A stretch of DNA of 36,467 nucleotides from Bdellovibrionales bacterium (GTDB lineage: Bacteria > Bdellovibrionota > UBA1018 > CAIMNF01): positions 74,580 to 111,046 of the forward strand of contig CANHQK010000001.1 of the NCBI GenBank assembly GCA_947462765.1. The letters are read 5' to 3'. Positions 16,469 to 23,989 of the stretch are shown here, one piece after another (within the stretch, counting starts at the first letter, position 1; each line of letters opens with the position of its first letter). The notes beneath the pieces were generated by a model. That model did not search any database, was not told the DNA's origin, and saw only the letters and a program-made list of their open reading frames with translations. Position numbers and translations under genes: made by a program.

Positions 16469-16499
16469 CGCGACCGGTCGGATATTGCGTCATTTTTTT
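16466..16499 (+). terminator. rho-independent terminator after csrA
   Basis: TGACGC (16466-16471), starting with the csrA stop codon, pairs with GCGTCA (16487-16492); seven T follow (16493-16499). The loop contains a palindrome GACCGGTC. The stem is only six pairs, so termination may be partial and lower fliW transcription relative to csrA. Confidence 0.5.
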
Positions 16500-16556
16500 G
16501 GCCCTAGGCAAATAACGCTCTTGCTCAATGCCCCCACGTAAAGCTAAGCTTCAGTT

Positions 16557-16574
16557 GGGAAAAAGTTTTTTCCC
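16557..16574 (+). promoter_or_regulatory. hairpin abutting the fliW Shine-Dalgarno
   Basis: GGGAAAA (16557-16563) pairs with TTTTCCC (16568-16574) around the loop AGTT. The Shine-Dalgarno GGGAGG begins at the very next base (16575), and the ATG is at 16586. The stem could keep the site open or, through the CCC arm, pair with GGG in an alternative fold. Confidence 0.3.
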
Positions 16575-16585
16575 GGGAGGTTTTT

Positions 16586-17122
16586 ATGGTCGTACAAACA
16601 GGACGTTTTGGCCAAATCGAGATTTCAACCGACGAGATCATCACGATCCCGAGCGGCATCCTAGGCTTTCCTGAAGAACAGGATTACTGCCTGGTTGATT
16701 CCGGCGATGATACGCTCATCCTTTGGCTCCAGTCTTTGACCAACCCCCATCTGGCCTTTCCAGTGCTCGAGCCGCGCATCTATAAGAACGATTATGTCGT
16801 GCGCCTGTCCGCATCCGAATTGCGTGAGCTCCGCCTCGACTCCATCAAAGAAGCCAGCGTCTTCACCATTCTGACCATTCCGGGGAATCTCACCGAGATG
16901 ACCGCGAATCTGAAAGCACCTGTGGTGATCAACACGCGCTCTCGAATTGCCAAGCAAGTGGTGCTTCAGGAGAACGATCAGCCCATCAAGCACCCCATGT
17001 TCCAGGAGCTTCGGACACACCTGATGGGGATGAGTCGCGCCCAAGCCCCTGCGGCGGACAGTGGCAAGTCGGTGCTTCCTGTGAACAGTCTTCCGATCAC
17101 TACAAGGGTCGAGCTGATTTGA
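16586..17122 (+). CDS. fliW: flagellar assembly factor, CsrA antagonist
   Basis: FliW binds either flagellin or CsrA. When flagellin is exported, freed FliW sequesters CsrA and flagellin translation resumes. The 178-aa protein has the family start VQTGRFGQIEISTDEIITIP and then SGILGFPEEQDYCLVD. LWLQSLTNPHLAFPVLEPRI and VFTILTIPGNLTEMTANLKA follow; the last is the most conserved FliW segment. VINTRSRIAKQVVLQ and a tail of about 40 residues follow. Position next to csrA is the classic arrangement. Its 3' end overlaps the convergent TPR gene by 23 bases. Confidence 0.95.
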   Translation: MVVQTGRFGQIEISTDEIITIPSGILGFPEEQDYCLVDSGDDTLILWLQSLTNPHLAFPVLEPRIYKNDYVVRLSASELRELRLDSIKEASVFTILTIPGNLTEMTANLKAPVVINTRSRIAKQVVLQENDQPIKHPMFQELRTHLMGMSRAQAPAADSGKSVLPVNSLPITTRVELI

Positions 17123-17786
17123 TCAGTTCGAGGTAAGCGATCGCTTCGCGGTTCACTGGATCGCGTTCCAGTACGCTCTCCCATTCCAGTTCGGCATCGA
17201 GCACATTTGACTGGCTGTAGTGAAGCAGGCCGAGTTGGATTCTCACGCTCAATTCTCCCGGGCGTTCATTCTTGAGTTGCTGCAGGTCCTGAATGGCGCG
17301 AGTGACAAAACCTTTTTTGGCAAAAGCCTTGGCGCGACGGACACGGAACTCGGAAGGTGTCGGATCGAGTCCGATGGCCTTCGTGTACTCTTCCACCGCT
17401 TCGTCAAAGCGCCTGTGCCGGAAATAGAGATCGCCGAGCTCAAAGTGCTTCAGGGCGAACTTCCGGTCGATCTGAAGATCGTCACCCGCTTGCTTCAGGA
17501 AAACACTCTGATTCGCCTGATCGAAAACACGCTTGGCTTCATCATACCGGCCAATGTCGTTCAGGATGACAGAGAGGCAGATGGCGGCGTCGGTATGGCG
17601 TGGTTCTACTCGCAGGGCGGCTTTCAGGTCCTCGATCGAATCGACGAGCTTGCCTTGGTGGGACTTCAGAAGACCCCGTAGGTACAAAAAGTCAGCGTTA
17701 TCGGGTTCCGAGAGAAGCCCGTCACGGATTCTCTCGGCCGCCTCGGTAAAGCGGCGCTCCTGGATCAGACCCTCAATGTCCTTCAC
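17100..17786 (-). CDS. tetratricopeptide-repeat protein
   Basis: The 228-aa protein consists of TPR units, e.g. ADFLYLRGLLKSHQGKLVDS, FELGDLYFRHRRFDEAVEEY TKAIGLDP and LQLGL-like segments to the end. No signal peptide or membrane segment is seen, so it is likely a cytoplasmic scaffold. It is the third gene of a minus-strand unit batE-bamD-TPR, with its ATG overlapping the bamD stop as ATGA. Its stop lies inside the 3' end of fliW (convergent). The binding partner is unknown; position suggests an envelope-assembly link. Confidence 0.85.
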   Translation of the reverse strand: MKDIEGLIQERRFTEAAERIRDGLLSEPDNADFLYLRGLLKSHQGKLVDSIEDLKAALRVEPRHTDAAICLSVILNDIGRYDEAKRVFDQANQSVFLKQAGDDLQIDRKFALKHFELGDLYFRHRRFDEAVEEYTKAIGLDPTPSEFRVRRAKAFAKKGFVTRAIQDLQQLKNERPGELSVRIQLGLLHYSQSNVLDAELEWESVLERDPVNREAIAYLELIKSARPL

Positions 17787-18424
17787 TCTGGAACCCTTTC
17801 AAGCAGGGACCGGGCTTCGTCTGCAAAAGCCGAGCCCGGATACAGCTCCAGAAGCTTTTCCAATCGAGCGCGGGCGGCCGGATGTTTCTCGCGCTTCAAA
17901 TAAAATTTCGCGGTATCGAGTTCCTTCTCGGCCAACTTGTCATAGGCCAACTGGCGGAGCTCCCGCGCTCGCCCGGCGTATTCGCCGCGTGGATAGCGGG
18001 CGAGGTAGGTTCCGAGCCATTGAATCGCGTTCTCTGCGCTCTTCAGATCGCGGGCGATGGTCCCCGGGATGTCGCTATAATGGGACTCGCCAGCACGGAA
18101 TAGTGCATAAGGGGCTTTTGCGTGTTTGGGATAGAGCTCATAGAACCCCTCGTATGCAACCGCCGCCTCCGGGAACGAATCCTGAAGGAAGTAGACATCA
18201 CCGATCCGTAGCTGAGCAAGTGCGCCGTAGTTGGAGTAAGAGAACTTACTCCGGACCACCCTGAGCTTGTCGAGGGCGAGCAGGTAGCGATTCCCCTCGA
18301 TGTCCACCTCTGCATCCTCGTACATTTCCTTCGGATCAGACTCGTCTACCGGTTTCCCGACGCAAGAGCCGAGGAGAGAGACGAGAACCAGGCCCAGGAA
18401 AGCGCGCTTCAAGAATGTGTTCAT
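17783..18424 (-). CDS. bamD: outer-membrane assembly lipoprotein of the BAM complex
   Basis: BamD is the essential lipoprotein partner of BamA in folding outer-membrane barrels. The 213-aa protein begins with a lipoprotein signal ending LLGSC (C21 acylated) and continues in five TPR-like helical repeats: YEDAEVDIEGNRYLLALDKL, IGDVYFLQDSFPEAAVAYEG FYELYPKH, and the BamD-typical ENAIQWLGTYLARYPRGEYA. The late EKELDTAKFYLKREKHPAAR matches the BamD repeat 5 region. It is slightly short compared with E. coli (245 aa). It is 9 bases downstream of batE and overlaps the TPR gene by 4 bases. Confidence 0.9.
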   Translation of the reverse strand: MNTFLKRAFLGLVLVSLLGSCVGKPVDESDPKEMYEDAEVDIEGNRYLLALDKLRVVRSKFSYSNYGALAQLRIGDVYFLQDSFPEAAVAYEGFYELYPKHAKAPYALFRAGESHYSDIPGTIARDLKSAENAIQWLGTYLARYPRGEYAGRARELRQLAYDKLAEKELDTAKFYLKREKHPAARARLEKLLELYPGSAFADEARSLLERVPE

Positions 18425-18433
18425 GATCGACTC

Positions 18434-19129
18434 CTATAGAGGCAAAAGGCTGGACAATGGAATCCAGGCGGTTTGATTCGGACGGTAACGGATCTTCTGC
18501 CAGAGCTCGTTCTGGTTCACGGTGGCGGGATCACCGATCACGCGAACTTTCACGCCGATCTCGATCGAGCCGATCTCTGGAAAATTCATTCCGGGACCGC
18601 TTCTGAGCTGTTGCTTGGCAATCATCACGGCCGGAGGGTTGGCGCTTCCCGCCTGATAGACGCCATAAAAGGCAAATCCGAGAACCAAAGCGAGAGCCCC
18701 GAACCATCCCGAAGGCTTCAATAGCGTTTTGGTGAGGTTGCGCGTTTTGAGGTAGGCCCGAATCCAGAGAAGGGAAACACTGAGTGTGATCAAGCCGATC
18801 ACGCCGAGAATCTCTTCTCCGCGGATCCGATCGGCAAAGCCCTCAAGAGGGGTCGAGCACCCGTCGACGGTGCCTTCGCTTCCATTTCGGATCAGGGTCT
18901 GGCGGAGAGCCTCGCGCGCCACCCGCAGGCTGTTCTGGATCTCGGGATCGTGCGGTTTTTCCCGGTTGGCTTTTTCGAGGTAAGCTACGGCAAGCCCCGC
19001 TTGTTCCATGCGCCCGTGAAGGACTCCGAGATTGTAAAAATAGGTCGCGTCATAGGTGGGGTTCTTCTTCAGAACCTCCACGGCCTCCTTGAGTTGACCG
19101 GAAGCGGCAAGCTGAGCAACCTCATTCAT
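18434..19129 (-). CDS. batE: BatE-like TPR plus SH3 membrane protein
   Basis: From the ATG at 19129 the protein is 231 aa. Residues ~1-75 are TPR-like (LAASGQLKEAVEVLKKNP, YNLGVLHGRMEQAGLAVAYL). Two membrane helices follow (ILGVIGLITLSVSLLWIRAY and FGALALVLGFAFYGVYQ). The last ~70 residues are a bacterial SH3 fold: QQLRSGPGMNFPEIGSIEIG and LWQKIRYRPNQTAWIPLSSL. This TPR-membrane-SH3 order is that of BatE of the aerotolerance (Bat) system, whose other genes are 9-17 kb away here. The frame stays open upstream into the divergent gene's region, but the sequence before 19129 is not protein-like. The Shine-Dalgarno is poor. Confidence 0.75.
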   Translation of the reverse strand: MNEVAQLAASGQLKEAVEVLKKNPTYDATYFYNLGVLHGRMEQAGLAVAYLEKANREKPHDPEIQNSLRVAREALRQTLIRNGSEGTVDGCSTPLEGFADRIRGEEILGVIGLITLSVSLLWIRAYLKTRNLTKTLLKPSGWFGALALVLGFAFYGVYQAGSANPPAVMIAKQQLRSGPGMNFPEIGSIEIGVKVRVIGDPATVNQNELWQKIRYRPNQTAWIPLSSLLPL

Positions 19130-19198
19130 TCCCGGTAAATGTAACGAACGCCCCTCTTCCGTTGCAACAAAAATAAGTATTTGATATTCAAAAACAAG

Positions 19199-20644
19199 AT
19201 GCTGAGTTTCCAGAAATTCAAAGAGCACGCCAAGCGCATCCTGAGCATTCCATCGCATGCCGAGACCGGAAATGAGGAGCTCGCGCGTTATCTCCAATCG
19301 ATGATGCACGACTACGGTTTCAAGACCCACTTGCAGCCCGTGAACCACTCCGTGGATGGACTGTCCAAGCGCCAATGCAACATCATCGGTTTCACTTCAG
19401 ACCATCTGGTGGATCGAACGACGCGCAGGGGGGTTCTCTTCATCAATCCGATCGATGTCACGACGGGCAATCTTCCTCATTTGTGGACGGTCACCCAGGG
19501 CAATCCACAGGCGCCCGTTCTCGATGAGTTCGGAATCGTGGGCGCGGGCGCAGTCCAGGGCAAGCTCGACTTCCTGTGCCGGGTGTTTGCGGCAGTCGAT
19601 TTGGTGGATAAGCGCCACAAGAGCCCCCTTTACCTGGTCGGAGCCTGTGCGTCTCACTTCGGGATGATGGGTTCGCGGTTTTTGATTGAGTCTTTGGCGG
19701 TCAATCCAAAGGAAGTTTACTCGTTTGCTCCGACGGGGCTGAAGGCGGTGAAGCAGGCCCCGGGCCAGGTTTCGTTCACGATCGATCTCGAGGCGGCCAT
19801 CAAGGAGCGGGACTCTCGTGGATACAATCGGTCGATCAATATCACCGCCTACGGACTGAGTGTCGACTTTGCCACACCGGAAAACGCCATCAACGCTTTC
19901 GATCTCTTGATGGATTTGATGCTTGAGGCGGCTGAGCGGGGTTTCGATTTTCAGTGGTCCGCACTCGAAGCGAAGGGTGCATCGGGAACCCATCCTGATC
20001 TCGCCCGTGCACAGATTTCCCTGACTGCGTTCCAGTTCGAAGACTTCAAGCAATTTTTGAAGCAGAAGATCGGTGGCGAAGAGGTTTCAAGGTTTTTCAG
20101 GGTCGATTTTCTGGGCATTTCCGAGGGCGGGACACGCTTCATTCCCGGGGAGATGATCGAGGTCATTCTCGAGCTGGACTATGAGTGGAAGAAGTTCATC
20201 GAGGAGCTGAATCGAACCCCTAATCGGGCTTTCCAGCCGTCGCTGAATGTGGGTTCGCTCACCCGCGTACGAATGAAATCGAGCGGAAAGCTGGCAGTGA
20301 GCTTCGAGCTTCGCTTTTTGCCGGATCATCCGGCCACGCAGGTTGAAGAAATCTGGAGGCAGACCCTGAAGCGGGTCTCCGAAAAATATTCAACGTTCCA
20401 CTTCAGCCTCCTGCGAGACTACCTGGTACAGGGGGTGTTTTCAGACGGGGCCCAGGATACGGTGAATTCGAACTATTTGAGTGATGCGGGTTGGTTTCAC
20501 AAATCCAAATTTCCAATCACGATTCAGGGGGTCGGATCCGTTCAGAGTCTTCCGAAGGGTCCCAATGAGTCGATTTCCTGGGGTGAGCTCGAGAAAGCCA
20601 TTGATGTCTACCGTGATCTTATGACCACGCTCAGCAAGGGGTGA
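19199..20644 (+). CDS. M20-metallopeptidase-like protein lacking the metal ligands
   Basis: The 481-aa protein follows the M20 layout: N-terminal ILSIPSHAETGNEELARYL, then the zinc-site blocks, a lid domain beginning near residue 210 (NITAYGLSVDFATPENAINA), and a C-terminal return to the catalytic fold. Aligned by eye to DapE, the ligand positions are all changed: HxD is PID (P84, D86), the D of GRGxxDxKG is Q120, the EE pair is S152-H153, the E of EPT is A177, and the last histidine block reads LPKGPNES. The fold is therefore probably retained without zinc hydrolysis. Start ATG 19199 is chosen over TTG 19181; neither has a good Shine-Dalgarno. The ALDH-like gene follows after 6 bases. Function unknown. 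Confidence 0.75.
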   Translation: MLSFQKFKEHAKRILSIPSHAETGNEELARYLQSMMHDYGFKTHLQPVNHSVDGLSKRQCNIIGFTSDHLVDRTTRRGVLFINPIDVTTGNLPHLWTVTQGNPQAPVLDEFGIVGAGAVQGKLDFLCRVFAAVDLVDKRHKSPLYLVGACASHFGMMGSRFLIESLAVNPKEVYSFAPTGLKAVKQAPGQVSFTIDLEAAIKERDSRGYNRSINITAYGLSVDFATPENAINAFDLLMDLMLEAAERGFDFQWSALEAKGASGTHPDLARAQISLTAFQFEDFKQFLKQKIGGEEVSRFFRVDFLGISEGGTRFIPGEMIEVILELDYEWKKFIEELNRTPNRAFQPSLNVGSLTRVRMKSSGKLAVSFELRFLPDHPATQVEEIWRQTLKRVSEKYSTFHFSLLRDYLVQGVFSDGAQDTVNSNYLSDAGWFHKSKFPITIQGVGSVQSLPKGPNESISWGELEKAIDVYRDLMTTLSKG

Positions 20645-20650
20645 TGCCCA

Positions 20651-22015
20651 TTGATCGAACTGCGCAGTCTTCTGAATCTGCCTCAGGTTGACGTCGGGAT
20701 GTCGCACTGGATGTTGCGCGACCCCTCCCGGCCAGACGCGATACTCGCTCGGGCGGGTTCGAGCTATGCCGAAATCGATCCGGCGGTTCGGGGCGCGGGA
20801 GAGGTGTTCAGTGGCGGTGTGGAGAGGGTCAGGTCGGCATGGGCCCGGATCACCTCTTCAAAAGAGGAGCTTCTTGATCTGCTGGCTCTCGAACAAGGAA
20901 GAACCCGGGTGGATGTGGCGCGAGAATGGTCTGCTCTCGAGCGCTTGGTATCCGTTTGGATCAATGAAGGATGGTTTCGTGAGGGCACCCTACAGGGCTG
21001 GGAGCCCCGTGGCTGTGCTGTGGTGCTCCTGTCGTCTTCGTGGCCCCTGTTTCATTCGGTTAAGTTCATGCTCGCTGCATGGATCGGAGGAAATCCGGTG
21101 ATTCTGAAGCCATCGGAGCAGGCCTCTCTGACCGTTCACCGGATGGTGGAGCGGGTCAGGGAAGGCGGCGCTGATGTGGACCGGGTTCAGTGCCTCCTGG
21201 GGGACCGTGAAATCGGACGGCGCTTGGCGTGCCACGAAAGTGTGGAGACGGTGGTCTTTATCGGGACTTTCGAAAACGGAATGAGGGTTCGCCAGGACAC
21301 TTTGTCGAGACCGGCCAAGGAGATTCTGCTTCACCTCGGAAATAAAAATGTAACAGTTTTTGGTCGGGACCCCGGTGATGAAGCCTTCACCGATCTCGTG
21401 GATGATGCGTTTTCAGGAGCTGGGCAGGATTGCAAAAGCGTTTCTTTGTTGTTCTTGCCCGAGACCGAAGCCGGACCGATGGTTGAGCGAATCCACGGCT
21501 TGGCGCGCGCCTTTCCTGTCGGTGATCCGCGGGACGGGGCGTGGATGGGGCCCATGCAAGACCCCGCACGCCTGGACCGGTATCTGAAGTTCATCGGCAT
21601 TTCCGAGCGAGAGGGAGCCTCGGTGATCATGAGGGGGAAGCCTCTTCCCGGGGCCGGGAAATCCTGGTGTGCGGCGCCGACCCTCGCCCTGTATGGAGGG
21701 GTCACCCCCGAGGATCTGAAGAGGAGCGTTGCGCTTCAGACCGAGATCCTGTCTCCGCTCCTGTCTCTGATTCCTTATCGGGATTCCGCGCACCTGGTCG
21801 CGCTTCTGGGTGTTCTCAATCATGCCCACACCTGCAATCTGAGAGGTGAGGGGCTTCCCGATCCGGGGCGGGTTCCGTTCTCGCGGGTGCTGAAGAATCA
21901 ATCGATCCTGGGTGCAGATTCCGCTGTTTCGGTCCATTACCGGAAGCGGAATGGAAACCATGCGCTCATGGGACTCGAGGCTCCGGGGCAGTTCATGAGA
22001 AAGGTTTTAAAGTAA
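20651..22015 (+). CDS. aldehyde-dehydrogenase-family protein with altered active site
   Basis: The 454-aa protein has the ALDH fold: WEPRGCAVVLLSSSWPLFHS, the cofactor-site GGNPVILKPSEQASL (K153), ETVVFIGTFENGM, then AGQDCKSVSLLFLP with the catalytic-type C261. Compared with active ALDHs two residues differ: the LELGGKN glutamate base is His (H228 in LLHLGNKN), and the PWNFP asparagine position is Ser. It therefore may bind nucleotide without normal aldehyde oxidation, or act as an acyl-CoA-reductase-type variant. It starts at TTG 20651 with AAGGGG (20636-20641); ATG 20699 would cut the conserved N-terminus. It is translated right after the M20-like gene and ends in a strong hairpin. Confidence 0.75.
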   Translation: MIELRSLLNLPQVDVGMSHWMLRDPSRPDAILARAGSSYAEIDPAVRGAGEVFSGGVERVRSAWARITSSKEELLDLLALEQGRTRVDVAREWSALERLVSVWINEGWFREGTLQGWEPRGCAVVLLSSSWPLFHSVKFMLAAWIGGNPVILKPSEQASLTVHRMVERVREGGADVDRVQCLLGDREIGRRLACHESVETVVFIGTFENGMRVRQDTLSRPAKEILLHLGNKNVTVFGRDPGDEAFTDLVDDAFSGAGQDCKSVSLLFLPETEAGPMVERIHGLARAFPVGDPRDGAWMGPMQDPARLDRYLKFIGISEREGASVIMRGKPLPGAGKSWCAAPTLALYGGVTPEDLKRSVALQTEILSPLLSLIPYRDSAHLVALLGVLNHAHTCNLRGEGLPDPGRVPFSRVLKNQSILGADSAVSVHYRKRNGNHALMGLEAPGQFMRKVLK

Positions 22016-22016
22016 G

Positions 22017-22048
22017 AACCCCCCGACCGGTTTCCCGATCGAGGGGTT
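22017..22048. terminator. bidirectional-looking terminator hairpin between ALDH-like gene and csp
   Basis: AACCCC (22017-22022) pairs with GGGGTT (22043-22048). After a single mismatch, CGA (22024-22026) pairs with TCG (22039-22041). It lies two bases after the ALDH-like stop and before the convergent csp stop (22077). The T-rich tract is weak on both sides, slightly better on the minus strand. Confidence 0.5.
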
Positions 22049-22076
22049 GATCAAGTTGTGCGAGCTAGATGCGAGC

Positions 22077-22298
22077 TTAGTTGTCGAACTTGGTCACGTT
22101 GAAGGCCTGGGGCTTGCCGTTTTGGCCGGTGCCCAGGTCGAACGCAACTTCTTGGCCTTCAGAGAGGGTCTTGAATCCTTCCCCTTGGATCTGCTTGAAG
22201 TGAACAAAGATGTCTTCATTGACCGCTTCGGACAGGACAAAGCCATAGCCTTTTGCGTCGTTGAACCATTTCACGGTGCCTTTGATCTGAGTTGCCAT
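22077..22298 (-). CDS. cold-shock protein, CspA family
   Basis: Single cold-shock-domain protein of 73 aa that binds single-stranded RNA/DNA and melts RNA structure. [20 protein letters not shown] contains RNP-1 (KGYGFV), and DIFVHF is RNP-2. The aromatic residues for base stacking are present. The ATG at 22298 has AAAGGGGA just upstream; the longer frame adds 20 unlikely residues. It is a single-gene unit with its own promoter candidate and a leader of about 40 bases holding a palindrome CAACATGTTG (22324-22333). Whether it is cold-inducible cannot be told from the sequence. Confidence 0.96.
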   Translation of the reverse strand: MATQIKGTVKWFNDAKGYGFVLSEAVNEDIFVHFKQIQGEGFKTLSEGQEVAFDLGTGQNGKPQAFNVTKFDN

Positions 22299-22345
22299 AA
22301 ATCCCCTTTCACTGCTGTGGAAGCAACATGTTGTTGGTACTTCTA

Positions 22346-22374
22346 GGGATAACGACAACCCAGATCAAGGTCAA
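22346..22374 (-). promoter_or_regulatory. candidate promoter of the csp gene
   Basis: On the minus strand TTGACC (22374-22369) is followed after 17 bases by TATCCC (22351-22346). The -35 matches at 5 of 6 positions and the -10 at 3 of 6. A transcript start would lie near 22339, giving a short leader. Confidence 0.35.
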
Positions 22375-22383
22375 CCGGAAAAT

Positions 22384-23829
22384 TCAATTACTGAAGTGGG
22401 GACTGCTGAACAGAGTCGTGTTCATCGGAACAGACGGGATGGTTCCGAAGGTCGAAGGGCCACCGTAGGTGCTGTACACCTGAAGTCCGCCACTCGGGGT
22501 CAGTGCCGCTGGAGCGCCGGCCACACGTGCACCATGGGATTGGAACTGGGCGCGCTGCCCATCGATCCATCTGCGCTGGAGCATCTGGATGCTACCGAGC
22601 TTCACCTGGTAAGCCTGGCGGGCCTGGCCGCACTTGACCATGTCTTCGGGCTTCGTGATCCTGGAGCAAGCGACTTGGGCTTCACGCGCAAGCTTCATCA
22701 AGTCTTGCTGTCCCTGGTTGAGGGCATTCCGGACTTCAAAGTGTGCCGGATTCAAAGCCGAGATGAACTCGAGGCGCATGGCACCGCCTTTCTCGTGATC
22801 CTTGGCAAGCTGGAGGAGCGATTCCTTCTGCTCTTTTTCGATGCCGGGGAGTCTTGCCATGCTCCGGTAGGTGCGGGCCATGAAGTCGGCGTGACGGCCC
22901 TCTTGTTTCAGCCCCTTTGATTCCACGGATGCTTTGGCCAAATCATGGTTTTTCGAGAGAGTCTCGGTGTAGGCTTCACCGATCGAATGGAGCAGCACCC
23001 CCTTCTGTTCGGCTTCGAGGCCAAGCTTATCGGCAAGGGCGGCATAGGACTCCAGGTCTGCGAGAACACTTTCGAGTGCGGTCAGGGTCTGAGCATTCTT
23101 GATTGAGGAGCGAGTAGCGGTAATAGCCGACTCCAAGAGGGATGCCATCAGAGGCTTCACCCAGGGGAAATCCAATGAGGCGAGCTCATCGAGACGGCGC
23201 TGGATGGATCGGGAGTCTGAATTACAAGAGGCGCAGTCTTTATCCTCGAGCTGCTTCGCCAGAGCCAGGTGGCTCCGCGAGCGGGCGATCGAATTCAGGG
23301 CAACGACTTCGTTGGTGGAGGTCAACACACCACCCACGGCCACCTCTCCGGTGCTCAAAATGCTGCGCGAGAGATCCGAGCGGGACTCAAGATCGATTTT
23401 GGCATCTGAGGAAGAGCTGATGCAGGCGCCAAGGTCCGAGTGTTTTCCGTCAGAGGAGGTATAGCGGAGTCGAACCCCCACCCGACTTGCGTGACGATTC
23501 AGATCTTCCAGAGAATTCAAACTCGAGGGTGGCGATTCAGCGGAGATTTTTTTAACGTCAGTCAGACGCAGGCCGGACGCACACTCCTGCGGAAGCCTTC
23601 CGGTCACTCGAATCCTCTCTCCGTCGAAGCGAACACCGATCCCTGCCTCATCGTAGTCAGACGGGTCAAGCTCGTGATGAACGGGGCTGGGAACGGGGGT
23701 GGCTGTTGGGGCGGGCGTGGGGCTGGGGTCATCGGTTTCAAGGATTCCACCCCAAGCGGTTCCAGTCTGAATCATCAGCGATACGAGGACTGCAAAACGG
23801 GAAGCATTCAACATCTTCAGATTCTCCAT
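22384..23829 (-). CDS. secreted protein of unknown function
   Basis: The 481-aa protein has a clear signal peptide (MLNASRFAVLVSLMIQTGTA WG) from either ATG 23829 or 23814. The latter has GGAG eight bases upstream. A proline/threonine linker (DPSPTPAPTATPVPSPV) follows, then a folded part (residues ~55-160) with short beta-like segments. A long helical region (~165-430) is rich in Leu, Ala, Glu and Lys, with EDKDCASCNSDSRS (two close cysteines) and LVRITK-like helices. The tail (~430-481) is Gly/Ser/Thr/Pro-rich. No domain was recognised. It is likely periplasmic or surface-exposed. A 85-base gap separates it from the csp start; no clear promoter upstream was found. Confidence 0.75.
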   Translation of the reverse strand: MENLKMLNASRFAVLVSLMIQTGTAWGGILETDDPSPTPAPTATPVPSPVHHELDPSDYDEAGIGVRFDGERIRVTGRLPQECASGLRLTDVKKISAESPPSSLNSLEDLNRHASRVGVRLRYTSSDGKHSDLGACISSSSDAKIDLESRSDLSRSILSTGEVAVGGVLTSTNEVVALNSIARSRSHLALAKQLEDKDCASCNSDSRSIQRRLDELASLDFPWVKPLMASLLESAITATRSSIKNAQTLTALESVLADLESYAALADKLGLEAEQKGVLLHSIGEAYTETLSKNHDLAKASVESKGLKQEGRHADFMARTYRSMARLPGIEKEQKESLLQLAKDHEKGGAMRLEFISALNPAHFEVRNALNQGQQDLMKLAREAQVACSRITKPEDMVKCGQARQAYQVKLGSIQMLQRRWIDGQRAQFQSHGARVAGAPAALTPSGGLQVYSTYGGPSTFGTIPSVPMNTTLFSSPHFSN

Positions 23830-23989
23830 CTCTCGGACAAAGGAAAAGCAAGAGCGGGGCCAATCTCAAAATGGGTATAGGGCCCCCCGCAGCGGGACGC
23901 TGTGCATCAAGCTCCGGAACTGTCTAGGCTTTGTACACACAACGAAACCCGTTGACCCCCTGTGGAGATCCCCTTAATCTCCCCCTATT
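23830..23989. other. divergent intergenic region
   Basis: The region separates the secreted-protein gene (minus) from the RHH gene (plus). It contains CCCGCAGCGGG (about 23884-23894) and, near its right end, the inverted repeat at 23964-23982. TTGACC (23952-23957) could be a -35, but no good -10 stands at 16-18 bases. No further gene was seen. Confidence 0.3.
23964..23982 (+). promoter_or_regulatory. inverted repeat before the RHH gene, possible operator
   Basis: GGAGAT (23964-23969) and ATCTCC (23977-23982) form a perfect inverted repeat around CCCCTTA, 7 bases before the start codon. C-runs recur at 23956-23960, 23970-23973 and 23981-23985. RHH regulators often bind such sites in their own promoters, so autoregulation is a plausible inference. 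It also could act as an RNA hairpin over the start. Confidence 0.4.

Noticed and set aside
19180-19192. Inverted repeat TTTGA-TAT-TCAAA between batE and the M20-like gene
   Set aside because: Short and AT-rich, easily produced by chance, with no supporting promoter.
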